From Bacteroides coprosuis DSM 18011 (GTDB lineage Bacteria; Bacteroidota; Bacteroidia; Bacteroidales; Bacteroidaceae): a stretch of DNA of 64,000 bases. The DNA lies in contig CM001167.1 of assembly GCA_000212915.1 (NCBI GenBank), positions 359,780 to 423,779 of the forward strand, in the 5' to 3' direction. Below the pieces are notes generated by a model. It searched no databases, was not told the origin of the DNA, and saw only the letters and a list, made by a program, of their open reading frames with translations. A program made the translations under genes and the position numbers. This document shows positions 44,802 through 54,382 of this stretch, one piece after another; position 1 is the stretch's first letter, and the number at the start of each line of letters is the position of its first letter.

Positions 44802-45701
44802 ATGGAGAAAAAAATAACACAAACTTGCCCTATATGTGGTGGAGCAAAACTAATATATTACACTACATGCAAAGATTCTTTTACTTCAGGGGAAGAATTT
44901 GATCTTTATCAATGCGAGAAGTGTCAGTTCCTTCAAACCACAAATATTCCGAGCAAAGATGACTTAGGTAAATACTATCAATCTGACGCATACATTTCTC
45001 ACAGCAACACAAAAAAAGGACTAATCAACAAGGTATATCATACTGTTCGAGAATATATGCTAAATCGAAAAGCTAATCTTGTAGAGGAATATAGCAATAT
45101 AAAGAACGGAGCATTACTAGACGTAGGCACAGGTATCGGTTTGTTTCCTAAAAAAATGATAGAGAAACAATGGGATGTCGAGGCAATTGAAACAAGCGCA
45201 GATGCTAGATCTTTTGCAAAAGACAACTTTAACATTACGTTACATGATGAAAATTATTGGAGTACGCTATTGCCAGAATCTAAAGATGTTATTACTCTTT
45301 GGCACGTATTAGAACATATTCCTGAACTTAACGCTATATGGGATAGATTTCATACTATTCTCAAACAAAAAGGTACACTTATTATTGCCGTACCCAATTG
45401 TAGCTCCTTTGATGCTCAATATTATCATAAAGATTGGGCAGCATTTGATGTGCCAAGACATTTATGGCACTTTACTCCAGAAAGTATGAAACAAATAGCC
45501 AAGAAGCATAAATTCCAAGTTGTAAAGGAATTAACAATGCCTTTTGATGGTTTTTATATTTCTATGATAAGTGAAAAAAATAGAGATAGTTCTTTCTCTT
45601 TTATAAAAGGATTTTGGATCGGATTAAAAGGTTGGATAAAATCGTGGAAAAGACAAAGTGAGAGTAGCTCAATAATCTATATTCTAAAAAAAATTGATTA
45701 G
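44802..45701 (+). CDS. class I SAM-dependent methyltransferase with N-terminal zinc ribbon
   Basis: About 299 residues. An N-terminal zinc-ribbon-like unit (CPICGG ... CEKCQ, about 8-40) precedes a Methyltransf_23-type domain with the SAM motif LLDVGTGIGLFPKKM (about 103-117) and LWHVLEHIPE. The target is unknown; relatives act on sugars or small metabolites. The start is the ATG at 44802; a longer frame from the TTG at 44718 has no conserved sequence. The gene end overlaps the start of ftsX by 8 bp. Confidence 0.85.
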   Translation: MEKKITQTCPICGGAKLIYYTTCKDSFTSGEEFDLYQCEKCQFLQTTNIPSKDDLGKYYQSDAYISHSNTKKGLINKVYHTVREYMLNRKANLVEEYSNIKNGALLDVGTGIGLFPKKMIEKQWDVEAIETSADARSFAKDNFNITLHDENYWSTLLPESKDVITLWHVLEHIPELNAIWDRFHTILKQKGTLIIAVPNCSSFDAQYYHKDWAAFDVPRHLWHFTPESMKQIAKKHKFQVVKELTMPFDGFYISMISEKNRDSSFSFIKGFWIGLKGWIKSWKRQSESSSIIYILKKID

Positions 45702-46506
45702 TAAAAAGCAAACATACAAGCTCAATCAGTGGAAAATTTCTTTTACCACCTTATTTGTTAGCACTACATTAGTGCTAGCCATGTTTGCTATATCACTTCT
45801 ATTAAGATTCTCATTCAATAATATAAAAGATTATTTCATTAGTAACTTAGAAATAGAAGTAGAGTTAGTAAGTACACTCACTCCTATTGAATCCTTTCAA
45901 GTGAGAAATGAAATAGAAAAAGCAAAAATAATTAAATCTATAGCACTCGATAACAGTCAGAAACAAATAAAAATAGGTCTAAATAGTAGTCAATTAAAAG
46001 ATCTAGAGGCTCTAGATAAGTATGTTGAACAGATAAAAGGAGTGAAAGGAGTCAATAGTGTTTTGTATCCAGAAGCTATTACTAAATATATTCTATCAGC
46101 TTCAGATTTCATAAAGAAAACATCCACTCTACTAGTTTTCATAATAGGAATAATTGGATATTTGTTCCTTTATATTATTATTCGAATTTTAATTTATAGT
46201 AAAAGATATCCCATTTATAATATGAAACTAGTTGGAGCGACTAAGAAATATATATACAATACATTTATTATTAAGAATTTATGGTGTAGTTTAGCAGCAG
46301 GATTATTTACTTCTGTTATATTATCATTAGCTGCTTTTACTTTAACATTAACACATCCAGATACACTTCTTGTAATAGATATAAAAACATTTTACTTTGT
46401 ATTATTACTAACTCCTATTCTAGGTGTTATCGTAAATGTAATTAATACCCGTATCTTAGTGAATAAGACCTATAAACTTAATAGAAAACAATTAAACAGC
46501 ATATAA
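45694..46506 (+). CDS. ftsX: cell division permease-like protein FtsX
   Basis: A 270-residue FtsX-family protein: one N-terminal span (about 15-40), an extracytoplasmic domain (about 41-145), then three spans with LVGATKKYIYNTFIIKN between them. With FtsE it should couple ATP hydrolysis to peptidoglycan hydrolase activation at the septum. FtsE is not in the window. No ATG is available; the start appears to be the TTG at 45694, inside the end of the methyltransferase gene. It heads the conserved run ftsX, DUF3098, uppP, truB, queA, folK. Confidence 0.9.
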   Translation: MISKKQTYKLNQWKISFTTLFVSTTLVLAMFAISLLLRFSFNNIKDYFISNLEIEVELVSTLTPIESFQVRNEIEKAKIIKSIALDNSQKQIKIGLNSSQLKDLEALDKYVEQIKGVKGVNSVLYPEAITKYILSASDFIKKTSTLLVFIIGIIGYLFLYIIIRILIYSKRYPIYNMKLVGATKKYIYNTFIIKNLWCSLAAGLFTSVILSLAAFTLTLTHPDTLLVIDIKTFYFVLLLTPILGVIVNVINTRILVNKTYKLNRKQLNSI

Positions 46507-46515
46507 ATACCCGAT

Positions 46516-46755
46516 ATGAGTAACGAAAAAAACAAAAAAAGATTAGCCTTTACAAAGACAAATTATATACTACTAGCCATTGGTCTTGTAGCCGTATGCG
46601 TTGGCTTTATTTTGATGGGAGGGCCATCGACTACTGAAACTCATTTTGAACCAGATATATTTAGTGCTAGACGCATTAAATTGGCACCAGCAGTATCGTT
46701 CTTGGGATACATATTTATCATATTTGCAATTTTATTTAAAAAGAAACAAAAATAA
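46516..46755 (+). CDS. DUF3098 family small membrane protein
   Basis: A 79-residue protein with two spans (about 17-35 and 57-74) and the DUF3098 pattern FTKTNYILLAIGLVAVCVGF, LMGGPSTTETHFEPDIFSARRIK and LAPAVSFLGYIF. The function is unknown. It lies 9 bp after ftsX and 3 bp before uppP, an order I know from other Bacteroidales, which hints at an envelope or division role. Confidence 0.92.
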   Translation: MSNEKNKKRLAFTKTNYILLAIGLVAVCVGFILMGGPSTTETHFEPDIFSARRIKLAPAVSFLGYIFIIFAILFKKKQK

Positions 46756-46758
46756 CAC

Positions 46759-47649
46759 ATGGACGAATTAAGCACATTACAAACTATACTTATTGCAATA
46801 GTAGAGGGACTTACAGAGTTCCTTCCTGTTTCGTCAACAGGACATATGATAATTACCCAGAGTTTACTAGGAATAGAAAGCACAGAATTTGTAAAAGCAT
46901 TCACAGTTATTATCCAGTTTGGAGCAATCCTTTCTGTAGTATGCCTTTATTGGAAGAGATTTTTCCATCTTAATTCATGCAAGATTTTCGATTCAGAAGC
47001 AGTGAAAGGCTTGTCTGGTTCAAAAAAAGGGCTTACCTACCTGAAACGGTTCTTATATAAATATGATTTTTACTGGAAACTCTTAGTCGCTTTCATTCCA
47101 GCAGCATTTTTCGGGTTACTATTTAGTGACATTATTGATGATCTTCTTGAGAGTGTTACGGTAGTAGCTACTATGCTTGTATTGGGAGGTGTTTTTATGA
47201 TTTTCAGTGATAAGATATTTAAAAACCAGAGCCAAAGTACTGAGATGACTGATAGAAAAGCTTTTAAAATAGGTATCTATCAATGTATAGCTATGATACC
47301 TGGTGTCTCCAGATCAATGGCAACTATAATGGGTGGTATGGCACAAAAACTATCTAGAAAGCATGCTGCTGAATTCTCCTTTTTTCTAGCAGTTCCTACC
47401 ATGTTTGCAGCCACTTGTTACAAGATATTAAAACTCTATTTGAGTGGAGGAACACAAGTTTTATCAGATAACCTTTTTACTCTAATACTAGGCAATGTAG
47501 TGGCTTTTATAGTAGCACTATTAGCTATTAAGTTTTTTATCAGCTTTATTACAAAATATGGTTTTAAAGCTTTTGGTTATTATCGTATAATCGTGGGGGT
47601 TGCAATCTTAGCAATGATTCTCATGGGCCATAATTTAGAAATCGCATAA
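46759..47649 (+). CDS. uppP: undecaprenyl-diphosphatase
   Basis: Inner-membrane phosphatase (BacA type) that recycles undecaprenyl pyrophosphate for peptidoglycan and O-antigen synthesis and can confer bacitracin resistance. 296 residues, about eight spans. Signature motifs: [16 protein letters not shown] (about 14-29) and [13 protein letters not shown] (about 184-196). Its stop codon shares a base with the truB ATG, so the two are translationally coupled. Confidence 0.96.
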   Translation: MDELSTLQTILIAIVEGLTEFLPVSSTGHMIITQSLLGIESTEFVKAFTVIIQFGAILSVVCLYWKRFFHLNSCKIFDSEAVKGLSGSKKGLTYLKRFLYKYDFYWKLLVAFIPAAFFGLLFSDIIDDLLESVTVVATMLVLGGVFMIFSDKIFKNQSQSTEMTDRKAFKIGIYQCIAMIPGVSRSMATIMGGMAQKLSRKHAAEFSFFLAVPTMFAATCYKILKLYLSGGTQVLSDNLFTLILGNVVAFIVALLAIKFFISFITKYGFKAFGYYRIIVGVAILAMILMGHNLEIA

Positions 47650-48347
47650 TGAATTTTAAGACAGGAGAAGTTTTATACTTTAATAAGCCATTAGAGTGGA
47701 CATCATTTAACTTAGTAGCAAAAGTTAGAGGTGCATTAAGAAAAAAACTGAATGTAAAAAAGATCAAAGTGGGGCACGCAGGCACATTAGATCCTTTGGC
47801 TACAGGAGTAATGATAATATGTACTGGCAAAGCAACTAAAAGAATTGAAGAGTTCCAGTACCAAACCAAAGAATATATTGCAAATATAAAACTTGGAGCA
47901 ACAACTCCATCTTATGATTTGGAACACGAAATAGATGCAACATATCCAACATCTCATCTAACAAAAGAGTTAGTAGAAAAGACTCTAAAATCTTTTATTG
48001 GAGAGATACAGCAAATTCCACCCTCCTTCTCTGCTTGTAAAATAGAAGGAAAAAGAGCCTACGATTTAGCGAGAAAAGGAGAAGAGGTAAACTTAAAACC
48101 TAAATTACTCGTTATAGATGATATAGAATTACTTGATTGTAATCTACCCGATATTTCTATAAGAGTAGTATGCAGTAAGGGTACATATATTAGAGCCTTA
48201 GCTAGAGATATTGGAGAGGCACTAAATAGCGGAGCACACCTTACAGGCCTTATAAGAATAAGAGTAGGCAACATAACACTTGACGATTGCATGGACCCAG
48301 ATAATTTTTACGAGTGGTTAGATAGTCAAGAAATTGAAGAAGAGTAA
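47649..48347 (+). CDS. truB: tRNA pseudouridine(55) synthase
   Basis: Converts U55 of the tRNA T-loop to pseudouridine. A 232-residue TruB with KPLEWTSFNLVAKVR at the start, the catalytic motif GHAGTLDPLATGV (Asp about residue 48), PSYDLEHEIDA and CSKGTYIRALARDIG. It is on the short side, lacking a long PUA tail, as is usual in this phylum. It overlaps uppP by one base; queA follows after 26 bp. Confidence 0.96.
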   Translation: MNFKTGEVLYFNKPLEWTSFNLVAKVRGALRKKLNVKKIKVGHAGTLDPLATGVMIICTGKATKRIEEFQYQTKEYIANIKLGATTPSYDLEHEIDATYPTSHLTKELVEKTLKSFIGEIQQIPPSFSACKIEGKRAYDLARKGEEVNLKPKLLVIDDIELLDCNLPDISIRVVCSKGTYIRALARDIGEALNSGAHLTGLIRIRVGNITLDDCMDPDNFYEWLDSQEIEEE

Positions 48348-48373
48348 AAGATTTAATATAATATAAGATAGGC

Positions 48374-49456
48374 ATGAAATTATCACAATTTAAATTCAAC
48401 TTACCGAAGGAAAAAATAGCACTACATCCTACGAAGTTTAGAGATGATTCTCGGTTAATGGTTCTTCACAAGAAGACTGGTGAAATAGAACATAAAGCAT
48501 TCAAAGATATCCTTGATTATTTTGACGATAAAGATGTTTTTATATTCAATAATACGAAGGTATTCCCTGCTCGCCTATATGGAAATAAAGAAAAAACAGG
48601 AGCGCGTATTGAAGTTTTCTTATTAAGAGAGCTAAATGCGGAACAACGTCTATGGGACGTGCTTGTTGACCCTGCTCGTAAAATAAGGATCGGAAACAAA
48701 CTATACTTTGGAGAAGATGAATCAATGGTAGCAGAGGTTATTGACAATACTACTTCTCGAGGTAGAACATTGAGATTTTTATACGATGGCGATGAAAGCG
48801 ATGATGAAGAAACTAAGCACAGAAAATTCAAAGAAGAATTATATGCATTAGGAGAAACACCGCTTCCACGTGAAATGATTGATAGAGAGGTAGAGCCAGA
48901 GGATGAAGAAAGATTTCAATCTATCTTTGCAGAAGTTGAAGGAGCTGTTACTGCCCCATCTGCTAACTTGCATTTTAGTAGAGAGCTTATGAAAAGAATG
49001 GAAATAAAGGGAATAGAAAAAGCTTTTATAACCCTCCATGCTGGATTAGGTAATTTTAGAGAAATTGATGTAGAAGACTTAACTAAACACAAAGTGGATT
49101 CTGAGCAAATCATTGTTGCTGAGCCTGCGGTAGATATTGTTAATCAAGCTAAAGAAACTAGAAACAATATTTGTGCAATCGGTACCACAGTAATGAGAGC
49201 TATAGAAACAACAGTTACTACTGATGGTTTATTAAAAGAATACGAAGGATGGACAAACAAGTTTATCTTCCCTCCTTATGAATTTCATGTAGCAAATCAC
49301 CTTGTATCCAATTTCCATCTACCTTACTCTACACAACTTATGCTAGTAGCAGCATTTGGCGGTTACGACTTTGTTATGAATGCATATCAAGTAGCTATGG
49401 ACGAAGGTTATAGATTTGGTACATATGGAGATGCTATGCTAATCATCGATAAATAA
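48374..49456 (+). CDS. queA: S-adenosylmethionine:tRNA ribosyltransferase-isomerase
   Basis: Adds the ribosyl group of SAM to preQ1-modified tRNA to give epoxyqueuosine, the substrate of QueG at 10.5 kb. A 360-residue protein with [14 protein letters not shown] at the start, [22 protein letters not shown] (about 161), [22 protein letters not shown] and [18 protein letters not shown]. All family blocks are present. Confidence 0.96.
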   Translation: MKLSQFKFNLPKEKIALHPTKFRDDSRLMVLHKKTGEIEHKAFKDILDYFDDKDVFIFNNTKVFPARLYGNKEKTGARIEVFLLRELNAEQRLWDVLVDPARKIRIGNKLYFGEDESMVAEVIDNTTSRGRTLRFLYDGDESDDEETKHRKFKEELYALGETPLPREMIDREVEPEDEERFQSIFAEVEGAVTAPSANLHFSRELMKRMEIKGIEKAFITLHAGLGNFREIDVEDLTKHKVDSEQIIVAEPAVDIVNQAKETRNNICAIGTTVMRAIETTVTTDGLLKEYEGWTNKFIFPPYEFHVANHLVSNFHLPYSTQLMLVAAFGGYDFVMNAYQVAMDEGYRFGTYGDAMLIIDK

Positions 49457-49462
49457 AGAAAA

Positions 49463-49945
49463 ATGAAACTTGCTTATTTAGCCTTGGGAACCAACCTTGG
49501 AAATAAAAAACTCAATCTAAAAAAAGCGGTTAAAGAAATAGAAAAGCGGATAGGTCATATTAAAAAGCTATCCGCTTTTTACGCTTCTAAACCCTGGGGT
49601 TTTGAGTCAGATAATAATTTTGTAAATGCAGCATTATCTGTTGAAATAAATCTATCTCCAACAGAACTTTTAGAAGAAACTCAAAAAATAGAATTAGACT
49701 TAGGTAGAACGTCAAAGAGTACTGCTAAAGGGTATTCAGATAGGGTAATAGATATTGATATTATCTTTTATGAATCCGAGCAAATTAAAACTAAGGAATT
49801 AGAAATTCCACATCCATATATGCATGAAAGGGACTTTGTTTATATTCCCATAGCAGAAATTGCTCCTGATTACATCCACCCTATATTAGAGGTTAAGATC
49901 AAGGAACTTATAAAAGGGAAACATTTGTTAGATAAGTTAAAATAG
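49463..49945 (+). CDS. folK: 2-amino-4-hydroxy-6-hydroxymethyldihydropteridine diphosphokinase
   Basis: Folate pathway kinase that pyrophosphorylates 6-hydroxymethyl-dihydropterin. 160 residues: ALGTNLGNKKLNLKKAV, YASKPWGFES, FVNAAL, the ATP/Mg motif DRVIDIDIIFY (about 93-103) and IPHPYMHERDFV. It ends the ftsX-folK run. No folP or folB is fused or adjacent; metK, with its own promoter, follows. Confidence 0.95.
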   Translation: MKLAYLALGTNLGNKKLNLKKAVKEIEKRIGHIKKLSAFYASKPWGFESDNNFVNAALSVEINLSPTELLEETQKIELDLGRTSKSTAKGYSDRVIDIDIIFYESEQIKTKELEIPHPYMHERDFVYIPIAEIAPDYIHPILEVKIKELIKGKHLLDKLK

Positions 49946-49978
49946 CTCGTTTATATTCTATTTTTAGCGAAATTAAGC

Positions 49979-49986
49979 TACCTTTG
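49979..49986 (+). promoter_or_regulatory. -7 box for metK
   Basis: TACCTTTG, a perfect TAnnTTTG match, 149 bp before the metK ATG. The long leader it implies contains the predicted riboswitch. Confidence 0.58.
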
Positions 49987-50000
49987 CAATCTAAATAAAC

Positions 50001-50050
50001 ACGTGGAGAGATTTGAGTAGCTTGCAACCACAGAAAAAAAATGCTAAAAC
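50001..50050 (+). promoter_or_regulatory. SAM-II (SAM-alpha) type riboswitch upstream of metK
   Basis: The leader shows the conserved SAM-II elements in order: GTGG (50003-50006), GATTTGA (50010-50016), CTTGCAACCAC (50021-50031), an A-rich linker, and ATGCTAAAA (50041-50049). GTGG can pair with CCAC (50028-50031) as P1, and TAGC (50018-50021) with GCTA (50043-50046), giving the H-type pseudoknot of this class. It should bind SAM and repress its own synthase. P1 is short (4 bp), so this is a sequence-and-fold judgement, not a model score. Confidence 0.72.
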
Positions 50051-50135
50051 AACATTCCTTTCTGATGATGTATAATCATGTACCTACTCTTTTCTATTCA
50101 TCCACAATAATTTATAAATTTTCAAAATAAGTTAT

Positions 50136-51428
50136 ATGGGATACTTATTCACATCCGAATCGGTGTCAGAAGGACACCCCGACAAAGTAGCCGATCAAAT
50201 ATCGGATGCTATACTTGATGAATTATTGGCGTACGACCCAAATTCAAAAGTAGCTTGCGAAACCCTAGTTACTACAGGACAAGTAGTTCTAGCAGGAGAG
50301 GTGAAATCCAAAGCTTACGTAGATCTTCAAGAAATCACTAGAGATGTAATCAAAAAAATTGGTTATACTAAAGGTGAATACATGTTTGAGAGTAACTCTT
50401 GTGGTGTTCTTACAGCTATTCACGAACAAAGTGCAGATATCAACAGAGGTGTTGAAAGAGAAGATCCAATGGAGCAAGGTGCTGGTGACCAAGGTATGAT
50501 GTTTGGTTATGCAACCAACGAAACAGAAAATTACATGCCTCTTTCACTAGATTTATCACACCGAATTTTAGTAGAACTAGCTGCTATTAGAAAAGAAGGA
50601 AAGGTTATGACTTATCTTCGTCCAGACTCAAAAAGTCAAGTTACAATTGAGTATAATGAGGAAAACAAACCTGTCCGTATTGATACAATCGTAGTATCTA
50701 CCCAACACGACGACTTTATCAAACCAGATAATGATTCAGTCGAAGCACAATTAGAGGCAGATAGAAAAATGTTAGATATCATTAAGAATGATGTTATTAC
50801 TATTCTTATGCCAAGAGTTATCAACTCTATCCATCATGAAGATGTATTAAAACTATTCAATGACCATATCATTTACCACGTAAACCCAACAGGGAAGTTC
50901 GTTATTGGCGGACCTCATGGAGATACAGGTCTAACAGGCCGTAAGATTATTGTAGATACTTACGGAGGTAAAGGTGCTCATGGAGGTGGTGCATTTTCGG
51001 GAAAAGATCCTAGCAAAGTAGATAGAAGTGCTGCCTATGCTGCACGTCATATTGCAAAAAACATGGTTGCTGCAGGTGTGGCTGAAGAAATGCTTGTACA
51101 GTTATCTTATGCTATTGGTATTGCAGAGCCTATCAATATTTTTGTAGATACTTATGGTCATGCCAATGTAAACATGACAGATGCAGAGATAGCAGATAAA
51201 ATCAAAGTGTTATTTGATCTACGTCCTAAGGCTATTGAAAACAATCTAAAATTACGCAACCCCATTTACAGTGAAACAGCTGCTTATGGACATATGGGAA
51301 GAGATTCTAAAGTCATAACTAAAGAATTCCATTCTCGTTATCAAGAAAGCAAAACTTTAGTTGTAGAACTATTTACTTGGGAAAAACTAGATTGTGTAGA
51401 TAAGATTAAAGAAGCTTTTAATTTGTAA
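50136..51428 (+). CDS. metK: S-adenosylmethionine synthetase
   Basis: Makes SAM from methionine and ATP. 430 residues, with [17 protein letters not shown] at the N terminus, [12 protein letters not shown] (about 117-128), [20 protein letters not shown] (about 260-279) and [19 protein letters not shown]. The three-domain fold is complete. It is preceded by a SAM-II-like leader and followed by a terminator, so it is probably a single-gene unit under feedback control by SAM. Confidence 0.97.
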   Translation: MGYLFTSESVSEGHPDKVADQISDAILDELLAYDPNSKVACETLVTTGQVVLAGEVKSKAYVDLQEITRDVIKKIGYTKGEYMFESNSCGVLTAIHEQSADINRGVEREDPMEQGAGDQGMMFGYATNETENYMPLSLDLSHRILVELAAIRKEGKVMTYLRPDSKSQVTIEYNEENKPVRIDTIVVSTQHDDFIKPDNDSVEAQLEADRKMLDIIKNDVITILMPRVINSIHHEDVLKLFNDHIIYHVNPTGKFVIGGPHGDTGLTGRKIIVDTYGGKGAHGGGAFSGKDPSKVDRSAAYAARHIAKNMVAAGVAEEMLVQLSYAIGIAEPINIFVDTYGHANVNMTDAEIADKIKVLFDLRPKAIENNLKLRNPIYSETAAYGHMGRDSKVITKEFHSRYQESKTLVVELFTWEKLDCVDKIKEAFNL

Positions 51429-51463
51429 TCAGCGTAGCTTTACAGCTATTTATATATTCAGAG

Positions 51464-51503
51464 AAGGGGTACATACCATATTTTAAGGTTTGTACCCTTT
51501 TTA
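51464..51503 (+). terminator. terminator after metK
   Basis: AAGGGGTACATACC pairs with GGTTTGTACCCTT (one internal mismatch), followed by a T run. Confidence 0.83.
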
Positions 51504-51550
51504 TTTATAGAAACAATAGAACAATAGGCAAGTATGCAACAAAGATTCTT

Positions 51551-51558
51551 TATTTTTG
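51551..51558 (+). promoter_or_regulatory. -7 box for the second LOG gene
   Basis: TATTTTTG, a perfect TAnnTTTG match, 28 bp before the ATG at 51587. Confidence 0.55.
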
Positions 51559-51586
51559 TAAAATAATGGAATAAGAAACTTTATAG

Positions 51587-52177
51587 ATGAAAAACAACAT
51601 AAAAAACATTTGTGTTTATTCAGCATCTAGTACAAAATTAGACCCAATCTACTATAATGCAGCAAATGAACTAGGTAGGTTTATGGCCCAAAGAAAAATC
51701 AACCTTGTTAATGGTGCTGGAGGAATCGGACTAATGAAAAGTATTGCTGATGCAGTTTTAGACAATGGAGGCAAAGTTATTGGAGTAATACCTCATTTTA
51801 TGGTAGAACAAAATTGGCAGCATCCTGGATTGACCGAATTAATTGAAGTCAAAGACATGCATGAAAGAAAAAAGCTGATGGCTGAAAAGAGTGATGCCAT
51901 TATTGCTATGCCTGGAGGATGTGGAACTCTAGAAGAACTACTCGAAATTATAACTTGGAAACAGTTAGGCCTATACCTAAATCCTATCATTATCCTCAAT
52001 ATAAACAGCTTCTTTGATCCACTGCTTGAAATGCTTGAAAAAGCCATTGATGAAAACTTCATGAGCCAACAACATGCAGAAATATGGAGAGTCGCTAATT
52101 CAGCAGAAGAAGCATTAGATATGATTGAGAACACCCCAAAATGGGATGCTTCAATTCGACAATTTGCAAAAATATAA
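51587..52177 (+). CDS. LOG family protein (TIGR00730)
   Basis: A 196-residue LOG-type phosphoribohydrolase homologue and the second in the window (the other is at 18.1 kb). It contains ICVYSASSTKLDPIYYNAA, NGAGGIGLMKSIADAV and the active-site signature PGGCGTLEELLE (about 107-118) with an upstream Arg/Lys pair in MHERKKLM. Nucleotide 5'-monophosphate base release is the family activity; the physiological substrate is unknown. The DUF4271 gene follows after 13 bp. Confidence 0.91.
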   Translation: MKNNIKNICVYSASSTKLDPIYYNAANELGRFMAQRKINLVNGAGGIGLMKSIADAVLDNGGKVIGVIPHFMVEQNWQHPGLTELIEVKDMHERKKLMAEKSDAIIAMPGGCGTLEELLEIITWKQLGLYLNPIIILNINSFFDPLLEMLEKAIDENFMSQQHAEIWRVANSAEEALDMIENTPKWDASIRQFAKI

Positions 52178-52190
52178 GAAATAAAACTCT

Positions 52191-52931
52191 ATGATAATAA
52201 ATAGTATGACTATAGAATTAACAAAGCTGGCAACCTATATAGGTAATCCTATGACATACCTACCAGCTTATGATAATACCATTACCATAATATTATTATC
52301 ATGCTTTTTTATTACTTGTTTTTCTTTGGCTAAAAGTAAAAGTTTCCTTTTAGAATTGGGAAGGAATTTTGTAAATAGCAAAACACATGTCAGTGCTTTT
52401 TCGACATCAACCAATACAGAAATCAATAGTTTGATATTTCTTATACTTCAAACTTGTGTAATGGTGGGAATAACACTTTATATTTTGCTATCAACCAAGT
52501 ACCCTCAAACAGTAGAACATTATCAATCAGGTTCTATTATAGGACTAATTACAGGGGTTAGTTTATTCTACTTATTAATAAAGTGGATGGTATATTCATT
52601 CATTGGTTGGGTCTTTAATGACAGAGTTAGAACATCCATATGGATCGAATCTTATAGTACAATCATTTATTATTTAGGACTAATATTATACCCTATAGTG
52701 TTGTTTATAATTTATTACAACACCTCAAATTATACTATTGTTTATGTAGGAATTGGGCTGTTTGTCTTAACAAAATGCCTGATCTATTATAAATGGATTA
52801 AACTTTTTTCAAAAAAAATATATGGTCATATCCTTTTATTTTTGTACTTTTGTGCCCTTGAAATCATACCTTGTGTAATACTATACAAATGTATGCATAA
52901 ATACATAGATGTTTTAACCATTAATATTTAG
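52191..52931 (+). CDS. DUF4271 family membrane protein
   Basis: A 246-residue protein with about six membrane spans and the family segments TEINSLIFLILQTCVMVG, WMVYSFIGWVFNDR and IYYLGLILYPIVLF. The function is unknown. In Bacteroidales a gene of this family often precedes hemD, as here (4 bp away), but no direct link to tetrapyrroles can be shown. Alternative in-frame starts lie a few codons downstream (ATG at 52206). Confidence 0.88.
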   Translation: MIINSMTIELTKLATYIGNPMTYLPAYDNTITIILLSCFFITCFSLAKSKSFLLELGRNFVNSKTHVSAFSTSTNTEINSLIFLILQTCVMVGITLYILLSTKYPQTVEHYQSGSIIGLITGVSLFYLLIKWMVYSFIGWVFNDRVRTSIWIESYSTIIYYLGLILYPIVLFIIYYNTSNYTIVYVGIGLFVLTKCLIYYKWIKLFSKKIYGHILLFLYFCALEIIPCVILYKCMHKYIDVLTINI

Positions 52932-52935
52932 AACA

Positions 52936-53682
52936 TTGAAAATCAAAAAAGTACTCGTATCGCAGCCTAAACCGGCATCAGAGAAATCACCTTATTACGA
53001 CATCGCAAATAAATATGGCGTAAAAATAGATTTCCACCCATTTATTAAAGTGGTAAGTGTTCCTGTTCAAGAATTCAGACAGCAAAAGATTTCTATACTA
53101 GATCACACAGCTGTAATTTTTACCTCTCGTCACTCTATTGATCACTTCTTTACACTTTGTGAAGAACTACGTATCACAGTACCTGACACAATGAAATACT
53201 TCTGTAATTCAGAGGCAATTGCTCTCTATATTCAGAAATATGTACAGTATCGTAAAAGAAAAATATTCTTTGGTACTACTGGAAAATTTGAAGGTCTACT
53301 CCCATTTATTATTAAAAATAAAAAAGAGAAGTTCATTATACCTGTATCAGATGTACACAATAGTGAAATAAAAAATCACCTAGACAAACACAGCATTGGA
53401 TTGACAGAGGCTGTCATGTATAGAACAGTAAGCAATGAATTCGACAAAGATGAAGCATTTGATTATGATATGCTAATATTCTTTAGTCCTTCAGGAGTAA
53501 CTTCCTTGAAAGAGAACTTTCCTAATTTTGAACAGAAGAACGTATGTATAGGAACTTTTGGTTCAAGCACTGCACAAGCAGTTAAAGATGCTGGACTAAG
53601 ACTAGACCTAGAAGCTCCAACTGTTAAAGCACCTTCTATGACAGCTGCTTTAGAGGAGTTTATAAAAGGAAATAATAAGTAA
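52936..53682 (+). CDS. hemD: uroporphyrinogen-III synthase family protein
   Basis: 248 residues of the HemD fold, the enzyme that cyclises hydroxymethylbilane. The family is weakly conserved, but KVLVSQPKPASEKSPYYDI, AVIFTSRHSIDHFF and the C-terminal FFSPSGVTSLKENFPNF and GTFGSSTAQAVKDAGL are typical of Bacteroidota members. The start appears to be a TTG at 52936, since no ATG is near and the conserved sequence begins at once. No other heme or B12 genes lie in the window. Confidence 0.9.
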   Translation: MKIKKVLVSQPKPASEKSPYYDIANKYGVKIDFHPFIKVVSVPVQEFRQQKISILDHTAVIFTSRHSIDHFFTLCEELRITVPDTMKYFCNSEAIALYIQKYVQYRKRKIFFGTTGKFEGLLPFIIKNKKEKFIIPVSDVHNSEIKNHLDKHSIGLTEAVMYRTVSNEFDKDEAFDYDMLIFFSPSGVTSLKENFPNFEQKNVCIGTFGSSTAQAVKDAGLRLDLEAPTVKAPSMTAALEEFIKGNNK

Positions 53683-53708
53683 TACTTATTATCAATAAAC
53701 AAAACAAA

Positions 53709-53742
53709 AAGCGGTTAGTAGTTGTATAACTATTAACCGCTT
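53709..53742 (+). terminator. hairpin between hemD and rnpA
   Basis: AAGCGGTTAGTAGTT pairs with AACTATTAACCGCTT (one wobble), 27 bp after hemD and 28 bp before rnpA. The T tract is short, so read-through into rnpA is possible. Confidence 0.65.
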
Positions 53743-53769
53743 CATGTATTATAGCAAGACGGTTTATTT

Positions 53770-54159
53770 ATGGGTAAACAATCATTTAAAAGACAAGAGA
53801 GAATAAAGAGTAAAAAGATAATAGACTATCTTTTTTGTGGAGGAGCTAAATCATTTTCTATATACCCCATTCGCGTAGTATATAAAGAACATCCCATGCC
53901 TGAAGCTACAAATACATCTATACTTGTGAGTGTTTCAAAGAAGAGACATAAGCATGCTGTAGATAGAAATAGAGTAAAAAGGCTATTAAGGGAAAGCTTC
54001 AGAACAAATAAAAATATAATATTAGATAAACTATCTTCGCAAAACAAACACTTAGCTATTGCGTTTATTTATTTATCAACAGACATCTACCCTTTTGACG
54101 AAATAGAGTCTAGGATGAAAAAAATCTTAATGCATATTAGTGAAGAATTTGATTCATAA
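53770..54159 (+). CDS. rnpA: ribonuclease P protein component
   Basis: Protein subunit of RNase P, which trims tRNA 5' ends. 129 residues, strongly basic, with [11 protein letters not shown] at the start and the RNR signature [16 protein letters not shown] (about 61-76). In many bacteria rnpA lies beside rpmH and dnaA; neither is here, and hemD precedes it instead. Its last 20 bases overlap yidD. Confidence 0.95.
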   Translation: MGKQSFKRQERIKSKKIIDYLFCGGAKSFSIYPIRVVYKEHPMPEATNTSILVSVSKKRHKHAVDRNRVKRLLRESFRTNKNIILDKLSSQNKHLAIAFIYLSTDIYPFDEIESRMKKILMHISEEFDS

Positions 54160-54382
54160 CATAAGTAAAGTTATTACAAGTATTTTATTGTTGCCAATAT
54201 ACTTTTATAGAGCAGCAATATCTCCTTTGCTAGGACCATCGTGCAGATTCACGCCTACATGTTCCCAATATGCAATTCAAGCTTTAAAAAAGCATGGTCC
54301 TATAAAAGGGCTATATCTCACTATCAAACGAATATTAAGATGTCATCCATGGGGAGGTTCTGGTTACGACCCTGTACCATGA
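54140..54382 (+). CDS. yidD: membrane protein insertion efficiency factor YidD
   Basis: A small protein (80 residues from a GTG at 54140) with the family core [20 protein letters not shown] (Cys-rich) and [14 protein letters not shown]. It is thought to help YidC-dependent membrane insertion. There is no ATG; the GTG at 54140 or the TTG at 54149 must serve, both inside the end of rnpA. The stop codon overlaps the tatD start as ATGA. yidC is not adjacent. Confidence 0.93.
   Translation: MKNLIHNISKVITSILLLPIYFYRAAISPLLGPSCRFTPTCSQYAIQALKKHGPIKGLYLTIKRILRCHPWGGSGYDPVP

Noticed and set aside
48865-48882. A further parS site around the CACGTG in queA
   Set aside because: Only about 12 of 16 positions match the parS consensus and the outer arms are wrong; it lies in coding sequence.
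50145-50153. TTATTCACA as a DnaA box marking an origin
   Set aside because: A single match inside the metK coding region, without a cluster of boxes or an AT-rich unwinding segment.
51587-52177. The second LOG gene as a recent duplication of the one at 18.1 kb
   Set aside because: The two proteins differ widely outside the PGGxGT signature and belong to different-looking subgroups, so an old divergence is more likely.
54241-54378. N-terminal extension of the TatD protein
   Set aside because: It only reads yidD in another frame; the conserved sequence starts at the ATG at 54379.
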